Origin: CBFGRU01 sp965651255
GTDB taxonomy: Bacteria; Planctomycetota; Phycisphaerae; Phycisphaerales; SM1A02
Assembly: GCA_965651255.1 (NCBI GenBank)
Contig: CBFGRU010000021.1
Span: 1-21,158, forward strand
Direction of reading: 5' to 3'
DNA: 21,158 nt
In this document: piece after piece, positions 15,402 to 21,158 of the stretch
Position numbering within the stretch: position 1 is the stretch's first letter
Layout of the letters: each line of letters opens with the position of its first letter
Made by a program: the position numbers and the translations under genes
The notes under the pieces: model-generated
Database searches by the model: none
What the model was told of the DNA's origin: nothing
Seen by the model: the letters and a program-made list of their open reading frames with translations, nothing else

Positions 15402-15683
15402 TCACTCTTCATCGAACTTTGACTTGATCAACGCCAGGAGTTCTTCAATCGCGCCGCCGGCCTCAGCGCCCTTCGCGCAGATCTCGATCTCCGTTCCCTG
15501 CGTCGCGGCGAGCATCATGACCTGCATGATGCTCTTGCCGTCGAAACACTCCGTCTGATCCTTCCTGCGAACCGTAATCTCGCACGGGAAACGCGACGCG
15601 ACCTCAACGAACATCATCGCCGGCCGGGCGTGCATGCCCAGTCGATTGATAATCACCGTTGTCGCCGTCGCTGTATTCGACAT
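15402..15683 (-). CDS. ptsH: HPr family phosphocarrier protein (HPr/NPr)
   Basis: A 93-residue phosphocarrier. The active histidine is His18 in NRLGMHARPA. The regulatory region reads DGKSIMQVMML with Ser51 at the place of the HPr-kinase serine (Ser46 of Bacillus HPr). The remaining strand and helix pattern (TEIEICAKG, AIEELLALIKSKF) fits the fold. ATG 15683 gives the normal family length; the frame is open to GTG 15731 but that extension has no match to HPr and no Shine-Dalgarno is clear for either. The gene lies 85 nt downstream of the EIIA gene. Whether it is a sugar HPr or a nitrogen-type NPr cannot be settled; the hpf-ptsN neighbours favour a regulatory role, so the symbol is tentative. 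Confidence 0.93.
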   Translation of the reverse strand: MSNTATATTVIINRLGMHARPAMMFVEVASRFPCEITVRRKDQTECFDGKSIMQVMMLAATQGTEIEICAKGAEAGGAIEELLALIKSKFDEE

Positions 15684-15768
15684 CACAAAGTCGCAGGAAA
15701 AACCAGATCGAATCACCGCATCGAAGCACACTCACTCACCATCATCAGCCAAGACATGATTTCATCGC

Positions 15769-16245
15769 TCAGCGGACCGGTTGCTTTTCATCCGCTTCGG
15801 TCAGCAGGGTGACAATCTCATCCCTCGTCCGTGCCTGACGCAGAAAACGGCGGAACCGTTCCTGATTCAGGTTATCAAAGATCACCTGCATCGCGTCGAG
15901 ATGATCCTCCGGCCGCTCTGCCGGGCTGAGCAACAGAAACACGGTAAACACCGGTTGCCGATCAAGGGCGTTGAACTCCACCCCGTGATGACTCACGGCG
16001 ACGGCGGCCTTGATCTGCTTGATATCCGAATGCTTGGCGTGCGGAGTCGCCACACCATGCCCCAGACCGGTCGTGGCGCGTTTCTCGCGATCCCGAATCA
16101 ATGCGATGAACTCTTCGCGCTGATTCTCGGTGATCGCACCGCTTGCGACCAGAGCGTCGATAATCTCCGGAATCGCTTCTTCCTTCGTCCGGGCCTTCAG
16201 GTCGGCGACGATTGCCTCCGGCACCACAAAGTCGAGCAGTTTCAT
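15769..16245 (-). CDS. ptsN: PTS EIIA component, PtsN/fructose-type domain
   Basis: A 158-residue EIIA protein of the PTS_EIIA_2 family. The phosphorylated histidine is His69 in GLGHGVATPHAKH, the family's signature site. The N-terminus KLLDFVVPEAIVADLKA and the VFLLLSPAERPEDHLD segment also match. It stands alone without EIIB or EIIC, and no sugar permease is nearby, so a regulatory PtsN-like role is more likely than sugar transport. ATG 16245 follows AGGGAAG at workable spacing and only 4 nt after the hpf stop, so the two are co-translated. The frame continues upstream to 16401 but that part only shadows hpf. Confidence 0.92.
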   Translation of the reverse strand: MKLLDFVVPEAIVADLKARTKEEAIPEIIDALVASGAITENQREEFIALIRDREKRATTGLGHGVATPHAKHSDIKQIKAAVAVSHHGVEFNALDRQPVFTVFLLLSPAERPEDHLDAMQVIFDNLNQERFRRFLRQARTRDEIVTLLTEADEKQPVR

Positions 16246-16249
16246 CGGT

Positions 16250-16564
16250 TCACTTCCCTGATGCATGCGGGTGTTTGTTGTCCCGCAATCGATTCTTGTG
16301 ATCGCTGAGCTGGCGAGCGGCCTTATCCACCGCGAGGTCGATCGAAGCGTACAGATCCTCCGCCTTCGCAGTCGCGACGAACGGGTCGTGGTGTTCCACA
16401 TCCACGATCAATTCAACCTCGTACTCGTTCTTCTGCTTGTCGATACGCACTTCAATCTGCTGCACTCGATCAAAGTAGCGCGTGAGTTTTGAGGCCTTGC
16501 GATTGGCGTACTCCTCGATCGCGGGGGTCAGGTCGAGGTGACGACCGGTCACGGTGATCTGCAT
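16250..16564 (-). CDS. hpf: Ribosome hibernation promoting factor, short form (HPF/RaiA family)
   Basis: A 104-residue protein that binds the small ribosomal subunit and silences ribosomes in slow growth. The family opening is MQITVTGRHLDLTPAIEEYA, then KLTRYFDRVQQIEVRID, VELIVDVEHHDPFVATA and EDLYASIDLAVDKAARQL. It lacks the C-terminal dimerisation domain of long HPF, and ends in a His/Lys-rich tail (NKHPHASGK). ATG 16564 is preceded by AAAGGAT; the longer frame from 16633 is not needed by the family. It leads the hpf - ptsN - HPr cluster. Confidence 0.95.
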   Translation of the reverse strand: MQITVTGRHLDLTPAIEEYANRKASKLTRYFDRVQQIEVRIDKQKNEYEVELIVDVEHHDPFVATAKAEDLYASIDLAVDKAARQLSDHKNRLRDNKHPHASGK

Positions 16565-16629
16565 GAACCATCCTTTGCTGTTGCAAATCAAACTGACTTC
16601 AATGTCCGAACGCACACGAATCCTACCCC

Positions 16630-17580
16630 TCACGTCCCTTTCGGTGGGGTCGGCCGATCTGGAGAAGTTGACGATGTTCCCCCATTCTCATCACCATCAT
16701 CCGTAATCGGGATCAATCCGGTCGGGTTCGAAGGCGATGCCGGCTGCTCGATCACCAACCCTTCCGCACCGGGCGGAGTCTGACCCTTCGGCAACAACAC
16801 CCCGCCCGACACCACAAACTTCAGCGCTTCATCGATCGTGATCGGAAGGTCGATCGCACTCCGGCGCGGCACCGTGATCGTGTACCCGGTAAACGGCGTG
16901 GGTGATGATGGAATGAAGATGGTCATCGATTCCTCGCCCGTGACATCCTGCACCGAGCGCATCGCCGCGCCCGTTCCCAGCCCGACCGACCAGATGCCCT
17001 TTCTCGGGTACTCAACCAGCACCACCCGGTTGAATTGAATCTGCCGATCCTGTCCGAACAGAAAATCCACCACCTGTTTCACGCTGGGGTAGACCTGTTT
17101 GAAAATCGGGAGTGATGTGATTGCCGTTTCCAGGCGTCGATAGATTCGACGACCAAAAAATCCGCCGAGGAGTCGGCCCGCGATGTACACCCCGGTAATC
17201 GCGACGATCAGGCCGACCAGGTTCATCGCGCCGAAAAACCGACGATCCCACCACTGCTGAATCTCGCGCGAAACCAGTTCGCCCCGAATCACGCTGTCGT
17301 TCAGGTTCCGTCTTCCACTCTGTACCAGGCGTGCCCGTTCCGCCGCGATCTCATCATCGGTGGGCTCAAACTCGTTTCGCAACACCCCCCAGTGCGGGGT
17401 GGCGTTGTACATCACCAGACGGATGCCCCGGTTGATCGGCTCGGCGATCGTCGTATCGATGAACTGGTACGCCTTCACCACGATCCACAGTGTCAGCACC
17501 GAAGGCAGGAGGACCACCAGCCCACGCACAAAGAACACTCGAAAATCAGCAAAGAAACTGCGGGGGTGTGATTCGCTCAT
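16630..17580 (-). CDS. DUF502 family integral membrane protein
   Basis: A 316-residue inner-membrane protein. Helix one is FFVRGLVVLLPSVLTLWIVV (about 15-37); helix two is NLVGLIVAITGVYIAGRLLG (about 120-139). The DUF502 signatures follow: RRLETAITSLPIFKQVYPSV, the stretch FNRVVLVEYPRKGIWSVG, and ESMTIFIPSSPTPFTGYT. The segment between the two helices is much longer than I recall for the family (roughly 80 residues, with charged helices). The C-terminal 50 residues are Pro/Ser/Thr-rich and disordered-looking. Function is unknown. ATG 17580 is preferred over GTG 17592, but neither has a good Shine-Dalgarno. It lies 65 nt before hpf on the same strand. Confidence 0.92.
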   Translation of the reverse strand: MSESHPRSFFADFRVFFVRGLVVLLPSVLTLWIVVKAYQFIDTTIAEPINRGIRLVMYNATPHWGVLRNEFEPTDDEIAAERARLVQSGRRNLNDSVIRGELVSREIQQWWDRRFFGAMNLVGLIVAITGVYIAGRLLGGFFGRRIYRRLETAITSLPIFKQVYPSVKQVVDFLFGQDRQIQFNRVVLVEYPRKGIWSVGLGTGAAMRSVQDVTGEESMTIFIPSSPTPFTGYTITVPRRSAIDLPITIDEALKFVVSGGVLLPKGQTPPGAEGLVIEQPASPSNPTGLIPITDDGDENGGTSSTSPDRPTPPKGT

Positions 17581-17687
17581 GGTGTCGCGCACAACAAGTC
17601 AAACCAGGCGGAACGACCGTCAAGTTTAGCCCGTCCGTTGCGTGCTTTGAAATCGGTTGCCGATGATGTGGGTCGGTGATACCGCCA

Positions 17688-18770
17688 TCACGCCACCGTG
17701 ATCGCGCCATCCAGATACACATCCTGGATCGTATGAAGCAGTTTGACCCCCTCACTCATCGGTCGCTGAAACGCCTTTCGACCGGAGATGAGGCCCATGC
17801 CGCCGGCGCGCTTGTTGATGACCGCGGTTCGGGCCGCATCCGCAAAGTCATTCGCACCGCTTGCACCACCCGAATTGATCAGCCCGCAACGCCCCATGTA
17901 GCAGTTCATCACCTGGTACCGGCAGAGGTCGATGGGATGATCACTGGTAAGCTCTGAATACATTCGCTGATCAAGCTTGCCGTACGATGAATTGCCGGAG
18001 TTCAGCGCGGTGTACCCGCCGTTCGTTTCGGGCAGTTTCTGCTTGATGATGTCGGCCTGAATCGTCACGCCGAGATGATTGGCCTGCCCGGTGAGGTCCG
18101 CCGCCGTGTGGTAGTCCTTCCCCCCCACCTTGAATTGGCTGTTGCGCAGATAGCACCAGAGAATCGTCGCCATGCCCAACTCATGTGCATGCTGGAATGC
18201 TTCAGCGACTTCAACGATCTGACGCCCCGACTCCTCGCTGCCGAAGTAGATGGTCGCACCGACCGCCACGGCACCGAGGTTCCACGCTTCCTCGACCGTA
18301 CCGAACATGATCTGGTCAAACTGGTTCGGATACGTCAGCAGTTCGTTGTGATTCAACTTGACGATGAACGGGATGCGGTGGGCGTATTGGCGTGAAAGTG
18401 TGCCCAGCACTCCGAACGTTGTGGCAACGGCGTTGCATCCGCCCTCAATGGCGAGCTTGACGATGTTCTCGCCATCAAAGTAAATCGGATTCTTCGCAAA
18501 GGAAGCCCCGGCCGAGTGCTCGATGCCCTGATCAACAGGCAGAATCGAGAGGTACCCGGTGTTGGCAAGGCGGCCGGTCGAAAAGAGTGATTGCAATGAG
18601 CGTAACACCTGCGGCGACCGATCGGACTTCGTCCAGACTTGATCGACAAAGTTCGGCCCGGGCAGGTGCAGATGAGAGCGATCGACCTTGGCGACGTGCG
18701 ACAGGAGCGAGTCTGCTTCAGAACCGAGCAGTTCCACAATGCTCGACGAACCGGCGGTAACAGTGGCCAT
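17688..18770 (-). CDS. fbaB: Class I fructose-bisphosphate aldolase (FbaB/DhnA type)
   Basis: A 360-residue Schiff-base aldolase that cleaves or forms fructose 1,6-bisphosphate in glycolysis/gluconeogenesis. Long stretches match E. coli FbaB as I remember it: GRLANTGYLSILPVDQGIEH, AGASFAKNP, FIVKLNHNE, GAVAVGATIYFGSEES, DLTGQANHL, CYMGRCGLINSGGASG and VINKRAGGMGLISGRKAF. A likely Schiff-base lysine is Lys243 in ADIIKQK. AAGGAG lies 10-11 nt before ATG 18770. The frame is open far upstream, but that is only antisense to the gamma-glutamyltransferase. A 73-bp gap to that gene carries a TATTAT -10-like site. Confidence 0.97.
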   Translation of the reverse strand: MATVTAGSSSIVELLGSEADSLLSHVAKVDRSHLHLPGPNFVDQVWTKSDRSPQVLRSLQSLFSTGRLANTGYLSILPVDQGIEHSAGASFAKNPIYFDGENIVKLAIEGGCNAVATTFGVLGTLSRQYAHRIPFIVKLNHNELLTYPNQFDQIMFGTVEEAWNLGAVAVGATIYFGSEESGRQIVEVAEAFQHAHELGMATILWCYLRNSQFKVGGKDYHTAADLTGQANHLGVTIQADIIKQKLPETNGGYTALNSGNSSYGKLDQRMYSELTSDHPIDLCRYQVMNCYMGRCGLINSGGASGANDFADAARTAVINKRAGGMGLISGRKAFQRPMSEGVKLLHTIQDVYLDGAITVA

Positions 18771-18812
18771 GTGCACGAAGCTCCTTCTTGCGGTGGTCGA
18801 TCGGAAAGCCGC

Positions 18813-18818
18813 ATAATA
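18813..18818 (-). promoter_or_regulatory. Possible -10 element TATTAT upstream of fbaB
   Basis: On the minus strand TATTAT matches five of six -10 bases in an otherwise GC-rich gap. Transcription would begin near 18806, giving a leader of about 36 nt with AAGGAG in it. No -35 hexamer is recognisable 17 bp upstream. Confidence 0.35.
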
Positions 18819-18843
18819 GCCGATGGTCAGAGCCGGTACGACC

Positions 18844-20466
18844 TCAACGGGCGACCGCCTGACCGTCGCGCCGCAGATCGCTTGCCGCGAAGTACGCTGC
18901 ATCGCCCGACGCCGCGGGGCCTGAATCAACGGCATCAAACTTCCAGATCGCCTGTCCACCGCCGTGTTCAACCGTCCGCGCCGAGGCGATTGAAATCTCG
19001 TGGCCGCGTTCCCGGAGTTGCCTGATGGTCTCATCGCTGAATCCCGGTTCCAGGACAACGGCTCGTCCCGATTCAACGCGCCAGCGCGGGGCATCGAGCG
19101 CGGCCTGCGGATTCTGCCGATGCAGAATCGTGCGCAACATGACCTGCGCGTGACCCTGCGGCTGCATGAAGCCGCCCATGACGCCGAACGCCATGACCGG
19201 TTGATTGTTTCTTGTAACAAACGCAGGAATGATCGTGTGGTACGGCCGCTTGCCGGGGCCGACACGATTCGGATGATCATCTTCCAGCGAGAAGCAGCAG
19301 CCACGGTTCTGAAGCGCGATACCCGTTCCCGGAACCACCACACCCGAACCGAACCCGGTGTAGTTGGATTGAATGAATGACACCATCGTGCCTTCACGGT
19401 CGGCGGTGGCAAGGTAGATTGTCCCGCCCTGCTTCGGCTGGCCATGTTTCGGATCACCCGCCTGTGCGCGGTCAATCAGCCCCGCCCGCTCCTGGAGGTA
19501 CTCCGAGGAGAGCAGCATCTCCGCCGGAAACATCATCGCATCGGAATCGGCGATGTAACGATGCCCATCTGCAAAGGCGAGTTTCATCGCCTCGATCTGC
19601 AGATGCAGCGAATCAGCGGAATCAACTTCCACTTCATCAAGTCGAAACCGCTGCAGTATCCCGAGCGCGATCTGAGCCACGATGCCCTGACCGTTCGGCG
19701 GTATCTCGTGCAGGGTATAGCCGTGGAAATCATGGCCAAGGGGACGAACCCAATCCGCGGCATGTCGGGCGAGGTCATCTTCGGTGATCAGGCCATCGGT
19801 CGCCCGCGCGTGGTCGGCGATGCGGCGAGCGAGTTCGCCGTGGTAGAACGCATCACCGTTCGTCCGCGCGATGAGTTCGAGCGTTTGCGCATGATGCGGA
19901 AGGCGAACCCGCTCACCGGCGCGCGGGGGGCGTCCGCGAGGAGCAAAGACTTCAGACCATTCCGCGCGATCGCCAAGCGATTGAAACCCACGATCCCAGT
20001 AGTACGCTGTCTGGCGCGTGACGAGAAAGCCACCGCGCGCTGCGCGGATCGCCGGCTCGAAAAGATCTTCAAACGGCAATCGACCGAATCGGCGTGACAG
20101 TTCGACCCACGCGCTGACTGCGCCCGGCGTTGTCACACCCGCCCACCCGGTGAACGGAATTCTGGTCATGCCGGCATACTTTTCCGGCGTCATGCCACGC
20201 GGCGATCGGCCCGAAGCATTGAGCGCGTGCAGCCCGCCGCCCGTCCACACCAGTGCAAATGCATCTGAACCGATTCCGTTCGATGTTGGTTCGACGACGG
20301 TCAGCGTGATCGCAGTCGCGACGGCTGCATCAACCGCATTTCCGCCGCGCGCCAGGATGTCCAGCCCGGCCTGGGCTGCGATCGGCTGCGAGGTCGCCAC
20401 CACCTCGCGCCCGAGGACCGCTTCGCGCTGCGAGGAGTACGGCAAGTTCCATTCAAAGTGGGTCAT
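18844..20466 (-). CDS. ggt: Gamma-glutamyltransferase/gamma-glutamyl hydrolase, no signal peptide
   Basis: A 540-residue Ntn-hydrolase of the gamma-glutamyltransferase family. The N-terminal signatures are VVATSQPIAAQAGLDILARG and GGNAVDAAVATAITLTVVEP, followed by SNGIGSDAF. The autoprocessing nucleophile should be Thr349 in KQGGTIYLATADREG, giving large (1-348) and small (349-540) subunits. Downstream, SFIQSNYTGFGSG and AFGVMGGFMQPQGH fit the small subunit. Unlike most bacterial Ggt it has no signal peptide (MTHFEWNLPYSSQREAV), like the YwrD-type group, so a cytoplasmic role in glutathione or gamma-glutamyl compound turnover is inferred. GGGAG lies 8 nt before ATG 20466. Confidence 0.94.
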   Translation of the reverse strand: MTHFEWNLPYSSQREAVLGREVVATSQPIAAQAGLDILARGGNAVDAAVATAITLTVVEPTSNGIGSDAFALVWTGGGLHALNASGRSPRGMTPEKYAGMTRIPFTGWAGVTTPGAVSAWVELSRRFGRLPFEDLFEPAIRAARGGFLVTRQTAYYWDRGFQSLGDRAEWSEVFAPRGRPPRAGERVRLPHHAQTLELIARTNGDAFYHGELARRIADHARATDGLITEDDLARHAADWVRPLGHDFHGYTLHEIPPNGQGIVAQIALGILQRFRLDEVEVDSADSLHLQIEAMKLAFADGHRYIADSDAMMFPAEMLLSSEYLQERAGLIDRAQAGDPKHGQPKQGGTIYLATADREGTMVSFIQSNYTGFGSGVVVPGTGIALQNRGCCFSLEDDHPNRVGPGKRPYHTIIPAFVTRNNQPVMAFGVMGGFMQPQGHAQVMLRTILHRQNPQAALDAPRWRVESGRAVVLEPGFSDETIRQLRERGHEISIASARTVEHGGGQAIWKFDAVDSGPAASGDAAYFAASDLRRDGQAVAR

Positions 20467-20601
20467 ATGGCTCGCTCCCTTTCCGACGCGGATCTCGGCC
20501 GGGTAATGAAGAGGTTAACGGGAATTTCACAAGGTGCGACCATTCATCCGGTCGATACACGCCAAAGATTTCTTCGCCCCGGTTGGGAGGTCAGAGCTGC
20601 G

Positions 20602-21081
20602 ATGGGTCGCACGGCAAAACAACATTCCCGCAAGTCCGGCAAGGTGGATGTGTTGCAGTCAGCGGTGATTCCTTATCGACCGGTTGCACCGACACGATCT
20701 TCACTGTGGCAGGGCGGGATCGAGGTTGCATTGATCTCAGCCGTTCGCGGAGACCGCTGGCTCGTGCCGAAGGGCCATCTTGAACGCGGCCTGCTGCCGC
20801 ACGAATCCGCGGAACAAGAGGCATACGAAGAAGCCGGTCTGCTCGGCCGCGCCGAAGCCATGATGCTTGGTCAATTCACGTACCGCAAGAACGGGAAAAG
20901 GCGAATCGTGACGGTCCATCCCATGGCCGTGTTCGAAACGCTTCATGACTGGCCGGAAGCATCCCAGCGCCGGCGGCGATGGGTCAGCCCGGATGAGGCG
21001 ATGCAACTGGTGTGTTTCCCGGAACTGGCAACGCTGATTGGCAATCTGGCCGACATGCTGCGCGGACTGAAAGCTGCCTGA
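20602..21081 (+). CDS. Nudix hydrolase with variant Nudix box
   Basis: A 159-residue hydrolase of the Nudix superfamily, probably acting on a nucleoside diphosphate derivative or polyphosphate. The Nudix box region is PKGHLERGLLPHESAEQEAY then EEAGLLG (57-82). Glu73, Glu76 and Glu77 are the expected metal ligands. The first Glu and the Arg of the consensus GX5EX7REUXEEXGU are replaced by Leu and Gln. WLVPKGH before the box resembles the diphosphoinositol/diadenosine polyphosphate hydrolase-like group. ATG 20602 is chosen because GGGAGG lies 11 nt upstream. The longer frame from 20458 overlaps the 5' end of the divergent ggt gene and is basic and low-complexity. Confidence 0.88.
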   Translation: MGRTAKQHSRKSGKVDVLQSAVIPYRPVAPTRSSLWQGGIEVALISAVRGDRWLVPKGHLERGLLPHESAEQEAYEEAGLLGRAEAMMLGQFTYRKNGKRRIVTVHPMAVFETLHDWPEASQRRRRWVSPDEAMQLVCFPELATLIGNLADMLRGLKAA

Positions 21082-21123
21082 GGGTTGCTCCAGGGCTTCG
21101 TGAGGGTCTTGCGCCCCCTCAGG
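21077..21123 (+). terminator. Weak inverted repeat after the Nudix gene
   Basis: CCTGAGGG (21077-21084, overlapping the stop codon) pairs perfectly with CCCTCAGG (21116-21123) across a 31-nt loop. The loop is long and only TGATTGCATTTG follows, so a terminator role is a guess. No gene is visible from 21082 to the window end. Confidence 0.2.
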
Positions 21124-21158
21124 GTGATTGCATTTGTATGAAAAAACGAACAGGCCTC

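Noticed and set aside
16720..16740. tRNA T-loop-like GGTTCGAA
   Set aside because: It lies inside the DUF502 coding region with no acceptor stem or anticodon arm around it.
18771..19475. N-terminal extension of about 235 residues on the aldolase
   Set aside because: It is antisense-frame reading of the gamma-glutamyltransferase gene; AAGGAG before ATG 18770 and the family length fix the start.

Overview
The window looks like chromosomal DNA from a GC-rich planctomycete, probably of the Phycisphaerae type. The evidence is the mix of families: a tandem DUF1080 secreted protein, a DUF4159 protein with a cyclase-like N-terminus, DUF502, DUF547, a glycosyltransferase fused to a methyltransferase, and many hypothetical secreted proteins beside ordinary housekeeping genes. 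This is inferred from gene content only; there is no rRNA in the window. I see no tRNA, rRNA, CRISPR array, transposase, integrase or phage gene.

Layout. 1-354 holds a 21-bp tandem repeat whose core is a perfect 8-bp palindrome, then sequence with no gene. 355-1800 (minus) is a class I glutamine amidotransferase preceded 9 nt upstream by a SAM methyltransferase. 1907-4891 (plus) is a large secreted DUF4159 protein and a small one-helix membrane protein of unknown function. 4893-7359 (minus) is a DUF547 protein and the glycosyltransferase-methyltransferase fusion. 7448-10023 (plus) is a tight run of acyl-CoA thioesterase, purN and a secreted TPR/zinc-peptidase/PDZ protein. gpsA (minus) follows. 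An unusual P1B-type metal ATPase (plus) ends at a strong two-part hairpin, and a 92-residue membrane protein (plus) lies beyond it.

13905-20466 is a long minus-strand stretch. In transcription order it reads gamma-glutamyltransferase, class I fructose-bisphosphate aldolase, DUF502 membrane protein, ribosome hibernation factor, PTS EIIA (PtsN-like), HPr and tandem DUF1080 protein. A Nudix hydrolase (plus) closes the window.

Functional links. The clearest functional unit is hpf - ptsN - HPr. It resembles the proteobacterial nitrogen-PTS neighbourhood, but no rpoN, enzyme I or HPr kinase is present here. gpsA, purN and fbaB are central metabolism (phospholipid backbone, purines, glycolysis/gluconeogenesis).

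Most notable. The main points are the helically phased palindrome array, a strand-composition (G versus C) switch between about 3.2 and 4.9 kb, a P-type ATPase with CPG in place of CPC, the duplicated DUF4159 architecture, and the two-domain glycosyltransferase/methyltransferase. Nothing here amounts to an obviously new defence or mobile system. Several gene starts were moved inward from the longest open frame because a good Shine-Dalgarno sequence or the family boundary favours the shorter form.
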